DNA of 64,000 nt from Oceanobacillus neutriphilus (GCF_014645515.1 NZ_BMLW01000003.1:186001-250000), one strand, 5' to 3'; shown: positions 7,692 to 16,072, numbered from the stretch's first letter. Translations and numbers: made by a program. The notes: generated by a model from the letters alone, not told the origin.

Positions 7692-8363
7692 ATGTACTAT
7701 ACTTATGGACCGCCTAATTACGGGTATAGAATGCCGGAACGCCAGGATAATCAGGGGCCAGGTACGATTACAGTAAGTGGTGTCGGTACAGTTATTGTTA
7801 CGCCGAGTATTGCCCGTATTCAATTAGTTGTCTCGACAACAAATATTTCTTTGCAGGAAGCCCAGGAAGAAAATGCAAGACGAATGAACCGGGTTTTGGA
7901 GGTTTTGCAGCAAATCGGCATTCCAAGAGAGCGAATTCAGACAACCAGCTTTTCTGCAAGACCGGTTTATAGTTATCAGGATGGCAATCAGACATTGCAG
8001 GGTTATGAGGTGCGGAATGAAATAACGGTTGTTACAGATGATATGGACAGAATTGGAGAAATTATTGACCGAGTTACTGAAAATGGAGTGAATGAGGTTG
8101 TTTCAATCGAATTTTCTGTAGACAACCCGGAAAATTTTTATAATGAAGCATTAAGCTTTGCGCTTTCAGATGCGAAAAGGAAGGCGGAGGGCTTAGCGGA
8201 ACAGCTGGGCGTTAATTTAAATCCGGTCCCATTAAAGATAAACGAACAGACCTCATCACCTGGTGTTGGCCCGGCGCAGGTTTTTAAAATGGCAGCTACA
8301 CCAATTGAGCCGGGTAATCAATCGGTGGAAGCAAGTTTAGAAGTGGTGTATCAGGTGCAGTAG
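7692..8363 (+). CDS. SIMPL-domain (DUF541) protein
   Basis: I start at the ATG at 7692 because the in-frame ATG at 7668 overlaps the GAGGAGGGGAGG ribosome binding site. The 223-residue product lacks a clear signal peptide: the N terminus is MYYTYGPPNYGYRMPERQ, a Tyr/Pro-rich stretch. The SIMPL domain runs from ITVSGVGTVIVTPSIARI (about residue 22) to the end, with conserved SLQEAQEENARRMNRVL and ALSDAKRKAEGLAEQLG helices. Family members (for example BP26/YggE) form ring-like oligomers and some are linked to oxidative stress, but the biochemical role is unclear. Confidence 0.85.
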   Translation: MYYTYGPPNYGYRMPERQDNQGPGTITVSGVGTVIVTPSIARIQLVVSTTNISLQEAQEENARRMNRVLEVLQQIGIPRERIQTTSFSARPVYSYQDGNQTLQGYEVRNEITVVTDDMDRIGEIIDRVTENGVNEVVSIEFSVDNPENFYNEALSFALSDAKRKAEGLAEQLGVNLNPVPLKINEQTSSPGVGPAQVFKMAATPIEPGNQSVEASLEVVYQVQ

Positions 8364-8393
8364 TGAGATATTTTATTTGGTTATTATGGAAAG

Positions 8394-8436
8394 AAATACA
8401 AATCAAGCTAAGAAAGCTTGATTTGTATTTTTTTTA
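8394..8436 (+). terminator. Terminator after the SIMPL gene
   Basis: AAATACAAATCAAGCT pairs with AGCTTGATTTGTATTT and runs into eight T residues. Confidence 0.92.
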
Positions 8437-8454
8437 TAATTAGACTGGTCCGGC

Positions 8455-8601
8455 CTATACATAAAAATTAAAGTACACTATGTATAAAATAATTGTCGCG
8501 ATAATTAACAGTCCGTTAACCATTAAGAACAAACCGTAATATTTTAAAATTCCCTCAAAAGCCTGCTTGCTTTTTCCGTTGAGATGGAGACTGGTAGAAC
8601 A
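8455..8601 (-). pseudogene. Possible C-terminal remnant of a small membrane protein
   Basis: On the minus strand a 48-codon open frame follows a TGA directly and has no start codon with a ribosome binding site. It encodes a basic stretch (NGKSKQAFEGILKYYG) and one hydrophobic helix (NGLLIIATIILYIVYF). The pattern loosely recalls the C termini of short DUF3784-like membrane proteins. I regard it as a decayed fragment. Confidence 0.3.
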
Positions 8602-8673
8602 TCATAACAAAACTATCACTAAACGGAAATGCGCTATACAATATAAGTATAAAAAGAAAGAGGAGATGGTATT

Positions 8674-8787
8674 TTGGATTTCTTATTAAGCTTTATCGCG
8701 TTTATTCTGCCATTTATTATTTTATTTTTTGTTGTAGCAGCAGCAGCGAATCGAGCATTCTCATCTTTACGTAGTGGAATCCGATAA
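8674..8787 (+). CDS. Small hydrophobic peptide (37 aa), unknown function
   Basis: A TTG start at 8674 lies eight bases after AGAGGAG and opens 37 codons to TAA 8785-8787. The peptide MDFLLSFIAFILPFIILFFV then VAAAANRAFSSLRSGIR is one membrane helix with a basic C-terminal tail. It resembles single-pass peptides often missed in annotation. Its 3' end overlaps the remains of a GNAT gene in another frame, so its present C terminus could have been created by the deletion that truncated that gene. No family recognised. Confidence 0.5.
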   Translation: MDFLLSFIAFILPFIILFFVVAAAANRAFSSLRSGIR

Positions 8788-9100
8788 ACGAATAGAGGGA
8801 TTTGCTAATTTCGGCAAAGTGTCAGAAGAGGGAATCAGCATATTATATGCCATTTATTTGTACCCGGATACGCAAGGGAAAGGGATAGGGACAAGACTTT
8901 TGGAATATGGGATGGATGAATTATCACCAGCAGTTATCCATTTGAATGTGGAAAAAGAAAATAAAAAAGGGATGTCATTTTACCAGGCAAAAGGATTTTA
9001 GATTATTTCAGAATTCACAGAAAATATTAGTGGGCATACCTTGTATACCTGCAAGATGGAATTAGATGTAAACCGTTACAATGCAGGAAGAACGCCATAA
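8753..9100 (+). pseudogene. GNAT acetyltransferase, truncated and interrupted by an in-frame stop
   Basis: The frame contains the acetyl-CoA-binding core of a GNAT enzyme: YVVESDKRIEGFANFG, then LYPDTQGKGIGTRLLEYG (motif A, Q-x-x-G-x-G), then NKKGMSFYQAKGF. A TAG at 8999-9001 interrupts it exactly at the strongly conserved GF-(K/R) position. The same frame then continues IISEFTENISGHTLYTCKMEL to a TAA at 9098-9100, which is the normal last strand of the family. The N-terminal half is also missing. Together these show a dead gene. An intact GNAT of a different subfamily follows 22 bp downstream. Confidence 0.85.
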
Positions 9101-9122
9101 ATAAATTGAAGAGGAGAAACAA

Positions 9123-9614
9123 ATGGTTGAGTTAAGAAAAATAACTGAGAATAACATAGACGAAGTAATAGCGCTTGAAGTGGGAGAAAACCAAAAAGAT
9201 TTTATCATGGCTACTAACCTCAGATACATTGCAGACGCTTATGTGTTGAATGCAGAGGGGGAACCAACCATCCCCTTCGCCATTTATGCTGATGGAGTTG
9301 TAGTAGGGTTTTTGATGTATTGTTATGATACATTGGATCATGAATCATTTGAAAATGAAGCTTTTTATAGAAAGAAGGGTTATTTTGTTCAGCATATGAT
9401 GATTGACAAGCATTATCAGGGGAAACGGTACGGTAAGCTTGCCTTTGAAAAAATGCTGATGGATATAGAAGCGATGCCTTATGGCGAAGCGGAATATATA
9501 GCACTCTTCTACCATGCTGATAATATCAAAGCTAAAGCATTATACGCTTCATTTGGTTTTTCAGAGCCAGGAATTATTCAGGACAATTCAGTCATGGCAG
9601 TAAAGACTTTGTAA
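9123..9614 (+). CDS. GNAT N-acetyltransferase, spermine/spermidine acetyltransferase-like
   Basis: The 163-residue protein transfers an acetyl group from acetyl-CoA to an amine. The acetyl-CoA pyrophosphate loop is visible as MMIDKHYQGKRYGKLAFEKM (about residues 95-114), and ADNIKAKALYASFGF is the usual C-terminal motif B. The N-terminal VELRKITENNIDEVIALEVGE resembles BltD/diamine acetyltransferases. The ATG follows GAGGAG. The spermine/spermidine assignment is by resemblance only. A strong terminator closes the unit. Confidence 0.85.
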   Translation: MVELRKITENNIDEVIALEVGENQKDFIMATNLRYIADAYVLNAEGEPTIPFAIYADGVVVGFLMYCYDTLDHESFENEAFYRKKGYFVQHMMIDKHYQGKRYGKLAFEKMLMDIEAMPYGEAEYIALFYHADNIKAKALYASFGFSEPGIIQDNSVMAVKTL

Positions 9615-9663
9615 AACCTTAACACTTATTCCTTAACAAAAAAATAAATAAAAAAAGATTGAC

Positions 9664-9716
9664 AACCAACCAATAAGTTCATAAAATAAACTTATTGGTT
9701 GGTTTTTAATTTTTTA
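9664..9716 (+). terminator. Terminator of the GNAT gene
   Basis: AACCAACCAATAAGTT and AACTTATTGGTTGGTT form a 16-bp stem followed by a T-rich tract. Confidence 0.92.
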
Positions 9717-9796
9717 AATGAAATAAAAGCCCTTACAAATGGTTAAAATAAAAATATTTGTGATTTAAGTTTATAATGTAAACAAGGAGAAGGATT

Positions 9797-10975
9797 ATGT
9801 CTGTAAATATGCCAAGCACGATTAGAAAAATGAATAAAGAAATTGTATTAAATACCATTCGGGAGGAAGGGCCGCTTACAAGGGCTCAAATTTCAAAGGA
9901 ATCCGGGATAACAAAGGCAACGGTTTCAGAAATTGTAACGGAGCTGATTGATGAACAGCTGGTTATTGATGAAAAAGAAGGGGATGATACCAACCGGAGA
10001 GGAACCAAACTCAGCTTTGCTAAGGATTCTTTTTATGGTGTTGCGGTTGATCTTGGAGGAACAAAAATTAATATATGCCTGTTTAATCTGGAGGCTGAAA
10101 TATTAGCTCAGTTTCAGACACCAACCTATAAAACAGATAGCAGTGAAGCATTTATCGATGCACTTGCAAAAGATATGGAAGCGTTTATAGCAGAAAAACA
10201 AGTTTCCAAGGAAAAAATGAAAGTTATCAGCATAGCAACCCCGGGGATTGTGGATTACAAAGCTGGTGTTGTTCTTGAAGGGTCGCCGAATTTACCTGGA
10301 TGGTCTAACCTCCATTTAAAAGAAATGTTGTATAAGAGAACGGGAATCGAGATTGTTATTGAAAATGATATCCGGGCAGCATTAATCGGTGAGCTGTATA
10401 AGGAAGAAGCGCAAACTTTATCCAGTGCTGTATTAATTGGTCTTGGAACAGGAGCCGGTTCAGCGTTATTTATGGATGGGAAAATTATACGCGGTGCAAA
10501 TAACGCAGCTGGTGAGGTAGGCTATATGCTCTTTAATCGTGAACAGCTGTATGCCCCTACGGATAAAGGTTATTTTGAAATATTATGTGCCGGTTCCGGC
10601 ATTGAAGAGAGCTACCAGAAATTAAAGGGAGAGAAGGTTACTCCAGAAGCCATTTTTAAACTTGCTGCACAAGGAGATCTTACAGCAAAATATATTGTTG
10701 ATAAATTTAGTGACTATTTAGCAATTGGAATTTTAAATATAAATGCCGTGATTAATCCGGAAAAGATTTTGCTTATGGGTGGTGTTACAAAATCTGCTGG
10801 AATGTTCCTGAAGGAAGTAAATCAAAAAATTGCAAATCAAACCTTCGCTAATACAAAGGTCCAGGCAGAACTCTCTAGCTTAAAGGAGCAGGCTCCGCTA
10901 TACGGTGCAGCTGTTTTAGGATTAAGCACAGTATTCCCATCTATTAATTTCATCAAGGATGCACAGCTATATTAA
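9797..10975 (+). CDS. ROK-family transcriptional regulator (NagC/XylR type)
   Basis: A 392-residue protein with an N-terminal winged helix (LTRAQISKESGITKATVSEIV, about residues 27-47) fused to a ROK sugar-kinase-like domain (GVAVDLGGTKINICLFNL near residue 80; GLGTGAGSALFMDGKIIRGA near residue 215). The kinase domain lacks the CGC-type zinc cysteines: the matching place reads YFEILCAGSGIEE, as in some XylR-type repressors. It starts the cassette with a TIM-barrel protein (18 bp downstream) and an MFS transporter, and very likely regulates it in response to a sugar. ATG chosen behind AAGGAGAAGG. Confidence 0.9.
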   Translation: MSVNMPSTIRKMNKEIVLNTIREEGPLTRAQISKESGITKATVSEIVTELIDEQLVIDEKEGDDTNRRGTKLSFAKDSFYGVAVDLGGTKINICLFNLEAEILAQFQTPTYKTDSSEAFIDALAKDMEAFIAEKQVSKEKMKVISIATPGIVDYKAGVVLEGSPNLPGWSNLHLKEMLYKRTGIEIVIENDIRAALIGELYKEEAQTLSSAVLIGLGTGAGSALFMDGKIIRGANNAAGEVGYMLFNREQLYAPTDKGYFEILCAGSGIEESYQKLKGEKVTPEAIFKLAAQGDLTAKYIVDKFSDYLAIGILNINAVINPEKILLMGGVTKSAGMFLKEVNQKIANQTFANTKVQAELSSLKEQAPLYGAAVLGLSTVFPSINFIKDAQLY

Positions 10976-10993
10976 AAAAGGAGGCCGAAAAAC

Positions 10994-12268
10994 ATGGCAG
11001 GAATTCATATTCATCCGCATGATATTTTAGACGAAGGTGTGACGCAAATAAAGGAATTAATAGGAGAAATGACAGACATCAATTATATTTTTCCGCAAAT
11101 GAATACCATTTTTGAAAGAAATCCTTATCCAATTGGTGTTCTTCCGCATAATCCGAAGCATAAATTTGTGCAGGGAAAGGGAGAAATGTATGTCGTTTTA
11201 CCTTCCTATAAAGCAATTGATCAAAAGAGGAATGCTGCATTAACACCTGACAAAGATCCATTAATGATTCTGAAAACAGAAATGGAAGAAACAGATGTTC
11301 AAATTATTCCCTGGGCAAATATTTTAAATGGTGATTTTACAGGAACTGCCCTTCAAGATAATTTGGTAGTTGATGATCAAGGAAAAGCAGCAGAAAAATG
11401 GCTGTGTCCTAATGCCCCGGACGTTATAGATTTTTGGGAAAAAGTATTTACAGATACTTATCAGCGTTATGGCTATACCACTTATATGATTGACCGTATC
11501 CGTTATCCTGATTGGGCGGGGGAGAAGGTTGATCCGAGGGGGCTGTTAACTTGCTTCTGCCCTCATTGTGAAAAGAAAATGTCTGAGGAAAACCTGAATA
11601 TTAATGAGATAAAAGAAAAAATAGCTGAAATAAGAGCTTTATTAAAGGATAAACAGTTTGATCATGCAGTAGATATATTAACTCAAGATCAAAGTTTAAA
11701 GGATTGGCACCGATTCAGACAAAACAGTGTTACAACATTTATTGCAAATCTTACGCAGCGAATGAAGCAGATTGATAACCGTTTTGCATTTTTACTTGAC
11801 TTGTGGCCGCCTGCATACAGCTGGATTTTGGGACAGGATTATTCTCAATTGACGAAATATGCCTCAAGTCTCAAGCATTTTCCGTATCATAAATTAGGCG
11901 GCGGTGCAGATGTGCAAGGAATGATAGATTATTTTGCCGACGGCTCAGATGAATCAGAAAGTGCTTTTAAAGCATTTAACAGACTATTTGGTTTATATGA
12001 CGATTTATCTTACAGTCAGTTTAAAAAAGAAGGATTTCCAATTCGTTTTGTTGCGGAACAAAATAAGCTGGCCCGTAAAAAATCACAGCCGGATACGCAC
12101 ATATTCAGCGGCATTCAGATGTGGAACATCGAACCGGGAAAGCTGGTCGAGGCAGTGAAAGCAGCCGATGAAAGTGAAGCAGATGAATTGATTTATTATT
12201 GTTATGGCTGGGCAGACCGAGAATTATTTCATGCCATTGGCCAACACCGGAGAGGAGAAAACAGCTAA
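10994..12268 (+). CDS. TIM-barrel glycoside-hydrolase-like protein, substrate unknown
   Basis: A cytoplasmic 424-residue protein without signal peptide. It starts MAGIHIHPHDILDEG and carries a strand-end motif YMIDRIRYPDWAGE near residue 165, similar to the H/D-x-I-R-Y-P element of GHL10-like TIM-barrel hydrolases, followed by a four-spaced cysteine cluster CFCPHCEKK near residue 190 that is also seen in some such families. LLDLWPPAYSWILGQDYSQL and IFSGIQMWNIEPGKLVEAV are further barrel-like segments. It sits between a ROK regulator and an MFS transporter whose start overlaps its stop, so the product probably acts on what the transporter imports. I do not recognise a named family with a known reaction. 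Confidence 0.65.
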   Translation: MAGIHIHPHDILDEGVTQIKELIGEMTDINYIFPQMNTIFERNPYPIGVLPHNPKHKFVQGKGEMYVVLPSYKAIDQKRNAALTPDKDPLMILKTEMEETDVQIIPWANILNGDFTGTALQDNLVVDDQGKAAEKWLCPNAPDVIDFWEKVFTDTYQRYGYTTYMIDRIRYPDWAGEKVDPRGLLTCFCPHCEKKMSEENLNINEIKEKIAEIRALLKDKQFDHAVDILTQDQSLKDWHRFRQNSVTTFIANLTQRMKQIDNRFAFLLDLWPPAYSWILGQDYSQLTKYASSLKHFPYHKLGGGADVQGMIDYFADGSDESESAFKAFNRLFGLYDDLSYSQFKKEGFPIRFVAEQNKLARKKSQPDTHIFSGIQMWNIEPGKLVEAVKAADESEADELIYYCYGWADRELFHAIGQHRRGENS

Positions 12269-13440
12269 TGAGTAACAGCAGACAACGCGTCAAAGCATTT
12301 ATTCTCATATTTACGACAATGTTTATTCTTGGAGGAATCCAAAATACCAAAGGAATTGTTTTGGAAAAGGTTCAATTAGATATCAATCTGGATATTGGTC
12401 AGGTAGGAACAATGGTATCTATTTTTCAAATCGGCTTTTTATTAGCCAGCTTGATAGCAGGATTTGTGGTCGATAAAAAAGGCATTAAATTTATGATGAT
12501 AGCAGGTACAGTCAGTATGATTATAGGACTTGCCGGTACCAGCTTTGCTTTCACTGTTGCATTTTTCTTAGGTTTTTACCTGGTGGTCGGCGTCGGAATT
12601 GGTGCTATGACTGTCTCGGTCGCTACAATAATACCTACATTCTTCCAGAGTAAAGCCGGGGCAATTTTTAACCTTGCGAATGCTTTCTTCGGAATGGGGA
12701 TGATTTTTACACCGCTTATTCTTAATGCGATGTTTTCAAATAACATCAGCTGGCGCTTTTTCTATGCTGGGGTTGCAGTTTTAGTGGCATTGATTATCCT
12801 TGTTCTATTGTCATTGGAAAATGAAAAAGTGGAGCAGGGAGAAGAGATAAATCTAAAAAGCTTTATGAGTCTCTTTGCAGATAGACAGGTTATGCTTGTT
12901 ATTTTATTCATTCTATTCTATGTAGCAGCAGAAGCAGGATTTCTTAACTTCTTCCCAATTTTCTATACTTCTTTAGATATTGGTGGAATGGATGCTGCTC
13001 AAAAAGCGGAAGTTGCTGCATATGTTATCGCAAGCTTTTCCATCCTGTTTACTTTAGGCCGGTTTGCAGGAGGATATATCAGTTTTAAATTTGGAGAAAA
13101 ACGTACGCTGGTTACTTTTTCATTGATGGCATTAATTGCGATTATCATTACACGTTTATTTATCACCGACTTCGCTTATATAGCAATGCTATTTGGCCTT
13201 TCTTTATCGGTTCTCTTCCCGACGGCACAAGGAATTGGAGCGAAAATCACAGATAAAATCGGTTCGTTGCAAGGTTTGATTTATGTAGCCTCCGGTCTTG
13301 GAGGAGCACTTATCGGCTGGGTAGTCGGAACTGTGTCGCAGGCGTTTGGGATACAAAATGGTTTTAACTTGCTTATCGTGTTTGTAGGGCTGGTTTTTAT
13401 CATATCTATATTTATTAAAACACCACAGAAGACAGTTTAA
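12268..13440 (+). CDS. MFS transporter, probably sugar uptake
   Basis: The ATG at 12268 overlaps the preceding stop (TAATG) and follows an AGAGGAG site; earlier in-frame ATGs lie inside the upstream gene. The 390-residue product has about twelve membrane segments, with GFVVDKKGIKFMMIAG (loop 2-3 motif) and GGYISFKFGEKRTLVTF (its repeat in the second half). The layout recalls the FucP/glucose-galactose and FHS-type porters. Context with the ROK regulator and TIM-barrel protein suggests it imports a carbohydrate or glycoside. The substrate is unknown. Confidence 0.82.
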   Translation: MSNSRQRVKAFILIFTTMFILGGIQNTKGIVLEKVQLDINLDIGQVGTMVSIFQIGFLLASLIAGFVVDKKGIKFMMIAGTVSMIIGLAGTSFAFTVAFFLGFYLVVGVGIGAMTVSVATIIPTFFQSKAGAIFNLANAFFGMGMIFTPLILNAMFSNNISWRFFYAGVAVLVALIILVLLSLENEKVEQGEEINLKSFMSLFADRQVMLVILFILFYVAAEAGFLNFFPIFYTSLDIGGMDAAQKAEVAAYVIASFSILFTLGRFAGGYISFKFGEKRTLVTFSLMALIAIIITRLFITDFAYIAMLFGLSLSVLFPTAQGIGAKITDKIGSLQGLIYVASGLGGALIGWVVGTVSQAFGIQNGFNLLIVFVGLVFIISIFIKTPQKTV

Positions 13441-13490
13441 CAGATGTTTTATTCCATTAAAAAAGCTATTTTATAGATGATGACGTGAAA

Positions 13491-13523
13491 CAAGCAGAAG
13501 AAATCCTTCTGCTTGTTTTTTTT
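13491..13523 (+). terminator. Terminator of the ROK/TIM-barrel/MFS cassette
   Basis: CAAGCAGAAG and CTTCTGCTTG with a five-base loop and eight following T residues; repeat R2 copy A begins in this T tract. Confidence 0.92.
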
Positions 13524-13935
13524 AAAGAGTAGGGAGTATATAAGATACTGGAGATAGCCGCTGCAACGGGTTTCATGTGGCGAGTAATCGCAGTCCCAGG
13601 ACGTCGCGAACTTAACCGAACTTCCTTTTCCGTTTTGCACATTCCCACAGGAGCCTCCGTGTATTTCTTCCGGGACTGCGATTACTCGCCCCATCTAAAA
13701 CTGTCGCTAAAATTAGCTTTATTTCTTTGTGAAAAAGGAAATAAAACATATTTCTTCTTAGATGGGAGCGGAGGGAAGTCGACTCCTGCGGGAAAAGCAA
13801 CAGGTGAAGACCCCGCAGGAAGCGGTTTTCTTCCGAGGAGGCTAAGCCGTTGCCCGCGGAAAGCGACTTCCCGCAGCGGACATCTCCTTGGCAAGAACAC
13901 CAGTATTTTAAAGACCAAGTGATTTTTTTTGTTTT
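13521..13935. repeat. Intergenic composite repeat R2, copy A
   Basis: About 415 bp shared with 26825-27223 and 47790-48214, all in the same orientation. The order is TTAAAGAGTA, a GC-rich left module, an AT-rich core (AATTAGCTTTATTTCTTTGT), a GC-rich right module containing GACTCCTGCGGGAAAAGC and GACCCCGCAGGAAGCGG, then CACCAGTATTTTAAAG and CCAAGTGATTTTT. The right module matches a GC-rich repeat type common between genes in Bacillaceae. The left module in the other copies reads as its reverse complement. Copy A also carries a perfect 18-bp inverted pair at 13580-13597 and 13672-13689. Open frames across it are repeat sequence, not genes. Confidence 0.85.
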
Positions 13936-14041
13936 TCTTAACTTGAAAAGAAAAATAATATAACTGATGAAGTTCTATATTCCCCTCTTCAGAAAATTAT
14001 GGAATAATAAAGGTAGGCTAAAGGAAAAGTGGGGATGCTTA

Positions 14042-14524
14042 ATGGATATACATATCGCTCGAATGACACAAAAGTATGCAGTTGAGGCACTTTGCTGGAA
14101 GTATGAAAAGCCATATGATTTTTATAACAATGTATTAACAACTAGCGCCATTGTCGAATTGCTTGGGGGCAGCTATTATGCAATAGTGGATCCCTCGTAC
14201 AAATTAATTGGTTTCTTTTGTACCGGCCGCTCAGCGAAGATCCCTGCCGGAGAAAGAAACGCTGCTTACATAGAAGATTGTGTGGATTTGGGGTTAGGAA
14301 TGAACCCTGTTCTGACAGGGAAGGGACATGGAGACCAGTTCTTAAAACGGATTCTTCACTTTATTGAGCTGGAGTACAAAGGGAAACCAATCAGGCTTAC
14401 CGTTGCTTCTTTTAATAAAAGAGCAATCCGCTTATATGAAAAGAATAATTTTATCAAAGAGCATCAATTTCAATATAAAGGCATGGAATTTATAACGATG
14501 AGGCGAAACGGTACAATAATATAG
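14042..14524 (+). CDS. GNAT-family N-acetyltransferase
   Basis: I start at the ATG at 14042, which follows GTGGGGA and gives the standard N terminus MDIHIARMTQKYAVE; the 25 upstream in-frame codons encode an unlikely basic leader. The 160-residue protein has the acetyl-CoA loop LGMNPVLTGKGHGDQFLKR (about residues 84-102) and the motif B end ASFNKRAIRLYEKNNFI. The substrate cannot be predicted. It lies between repeat R2-A and a spore coat gene and looks monocistronic. Confidence 0.85.
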   Translation: MDIHIARMTQKYAVEALCWKYEKPYDFYNNVLTTSAIVELLGGSYYAIVDPSYKLIGFFCTGRSAKIPAGERNAAYIEDCVDLGLGMNPVLTGKGHGDQFLKRILHFIELEYKGKPIRLTVASFNKRAIRLYEKNNFIKEHQFQYKGMEFITMRRNGTII

Positions 14525-14620
14525 AAAAAACGTACATTTATTGTTTTAATAGTTATTTGCGTAGGACAAATCCGCTTCTTTTCATAAGATATATTATGCA
14601 TTGGAAAGGAGGGAGTTCAA

Positions 14621-15037
14621 ATGGGCCAAAATAACTGTCAATGCAGCCGTTGCAGTAATTCCAACAGAGATGAGGAAGTACGTGTTCATCCAACAAGACA
14701 TGAGGTTCGTAACAGCAAAAGTGTAAAGACTATAAAAAACATTCATCCAACAGAAATTAAAAATGTGCATCGCACTATTATCCGAAATGAAAATTTTTAT
14801 CCAGTCAGTGAATCCAATGTGAACGAAACGGTTGTTGAGAATTATGATTGCGGCAGTGATGTAAACGATTCAAGCAATTGTCGCAGAGTAGGTGGTTCTA
14901 ACAATGGCGGACATGGAAACAATTGCGGAAATCAGTCTAACCATTGTCAAAAAGAAAATAATAGATGTTCCAGAAACAATTCATGTGAGAGAAAACGTCC
15001 TTGCTGTGGTAACCGGAATCGTAACTGGTTCTTTTAA
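14621..15037 (+). CDS. CotD-like spore coat protein with Cys/Asn-rich C-terminal tail
   Basis: The N-terminal half (residues 18-70) carries the CotD pattern VRVHPTRHEVRN, IKNIHPTEIKNVHRTII and NENFYPVSES, matching the protein encoded at 6585-6914. The C-terminal half is different: Asn, Gly, Cys and Arg rich, with pairs such as NNCGNQSNHC and KRPCCGNRNRNWFF, and the N terminus also has CQCSRC. Such cysteine content suggests disulfide cross-linking in the coat. It is 138 residues, with an AGGAGGG site before the ATG. Expression in the mother cell is inferred from the family. Confidence 0.78.
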   Translation: MGQNNCQCSRCSNSNRDEEVRVHPTRHEVRNSKSVKTIKNIHPTEIKNVHRTIIRNENFYPVSESNVNETVVENYDCGSDVNDSSNCRRVGGSNNGGHGNNCGNQSNHCQKENNRCSRNNSCERKRPCCGNRNRNWFF

Positions 15038-15154
15038 ACAATATAATTTCACTTATCGGTAGGGGGATATATTATTCTTCTATTATTAATAATGTGAAAA
15101 AATAGCTCTTATTGAGAAAGCCTTCCAAGGGGATAAAAATACCTTCTCTTGAAA

Positions 15155-15179
15155 GATTCCTTGATAGGAGTCTTTTTTT
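15155..15179 (+). terminator. Terminator after the CotD-like gene
   Basis: GATTCCT and AGGAGTC pair across a short loop and are followed by seven T residues. The surrounding 15038-15333 holds nothing else I can assign. Confidence 0.6.
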
Positions 15180-15333
15180 ATGGAAGAGTATATGAAAATG
15201 CTGAAAATTCCTGAGCAGATTTCTTGAGGTAGATAAATCATTATGGTAATAATATTAATTGTGTTTAAAATCAATCGATAAGTGTTTGTGATAAACATAA
15301 CATAATTACAGCAGACATATTGGAGGTATACAG

Positions 15334-15879
15334 ATGAAAGTTACAGCAATGATTGGAAGTAATCGCGCAGAATCTTATAACAAACAACTTGTTAAATATA
15401 TGAAGGATCGTTATCAGGATAAAATTGAAATTGATATTTTACCGATAGAAAAGCTGCCTTTTTATAATCAGGATGAAGAATTAAATCCGCCTGAGATTGT
15501 CAAAGAATTACGTAAACGTATTAAAGAAAGTGATGCAGTTTTATTTGCTACACCTGAATATAATGGTTCTATTTCGGGAATGTTAAAAAATGCAATTGAC
15601 TGGTTCTCACGTGTTGATTTAGTACTGGTAAACAAACCCGGGATGATTGTCGGAGCTTCTATGGGAGCTCTTGGTACAGTGAAAGCTCAATTACAGCTTC
15701 GTCAAATTTTAAACTCTCGCGGAGTCGGGGTATTAACCCTGCCGGGAAATGAAGTATTAATTGGTTCCGTTCAGAACAAGGTAGATGAGCAAGGGAACCT
15801 GACGGATGAACAAACAGTTGATTTTCTTGATTCTGTTGTTCACAATTTTGTCAGTTGGTGCGATACTTTACAGAAATAA
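15334..15879 (+). CDS. NADPH-dependent FMN reductase
   Basis: A 181-residue flavodoxin-like protein that reduces FMN, quinones or azo compounds with NAD(P)H. Visible motifs are the N-terminal phosphate loop MIGSNRAESYNKQL (residues 6-19), the family signature TPEYNGSISGMLKNAIDWFSR (positions about 74-94) and GALGTVKAQLQLRQIL. ATG behind a TTGGAGG site. It is a single-gene unit with its own terminator. The physiological acceptor is unknown. Confidence 0.92.
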   Translation: MKVTAMIGSNRAESYNKQLVKYMKDRYQDKIEIDILPIEKLPFYNQDEELNPPEIVKELRKRIKESDAVLFATPEYNGSISGMLKNAIDWFSRVDLVLVNKPGMIVGASMGALGTVKAQLQLRQILNSRGVGVLTLPGNEVLIGSVQNKVDEQGNLTDEQTVDFLDSVVHNFVSWCDTLQK

Positions 15880-15884
15880 TTTTA

Positions 15885-15920
15885 CGCCGGTGATTTTACA
15901 GTCACCGGTTTTGTCTGTTT
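15885..15920 (+). terminator. Terminator of the FMN reductase gene
   Basis: GCCGGTGA and TCACCGGT pair around TTTTACAG, followed by a T-rich tract. Confidence 0.85.
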
Positions 15921-16072
15921 TTAAACTTAAAAAAGAATATCATTTTAATAAAACAGCTTTTCAAGATGAGAAAAAAGGGAAAGATACAATTATAAGAAAT
16001 AGGGTTAACACCCAAATCTATGGTTGGAAAATACAATAAAAAAATATTGATTTTAGGAAAGAGGGGTTGTAA

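Noticed and set aside
13575-13922. 115-codon open frame across R2 copy A (and minus-strand frames in the same interval)
   Set aside because: It lies wholly in repeat sequence, has no ribosome binding site, and the other R2 copies break the frame.
15806-16039. 77-codon frame starting inside the FMN reductase gene
   Set aside because: It overlaps the end of a well-supported gene in another frame and crosses its terminator; no ribosome binding site at its start.
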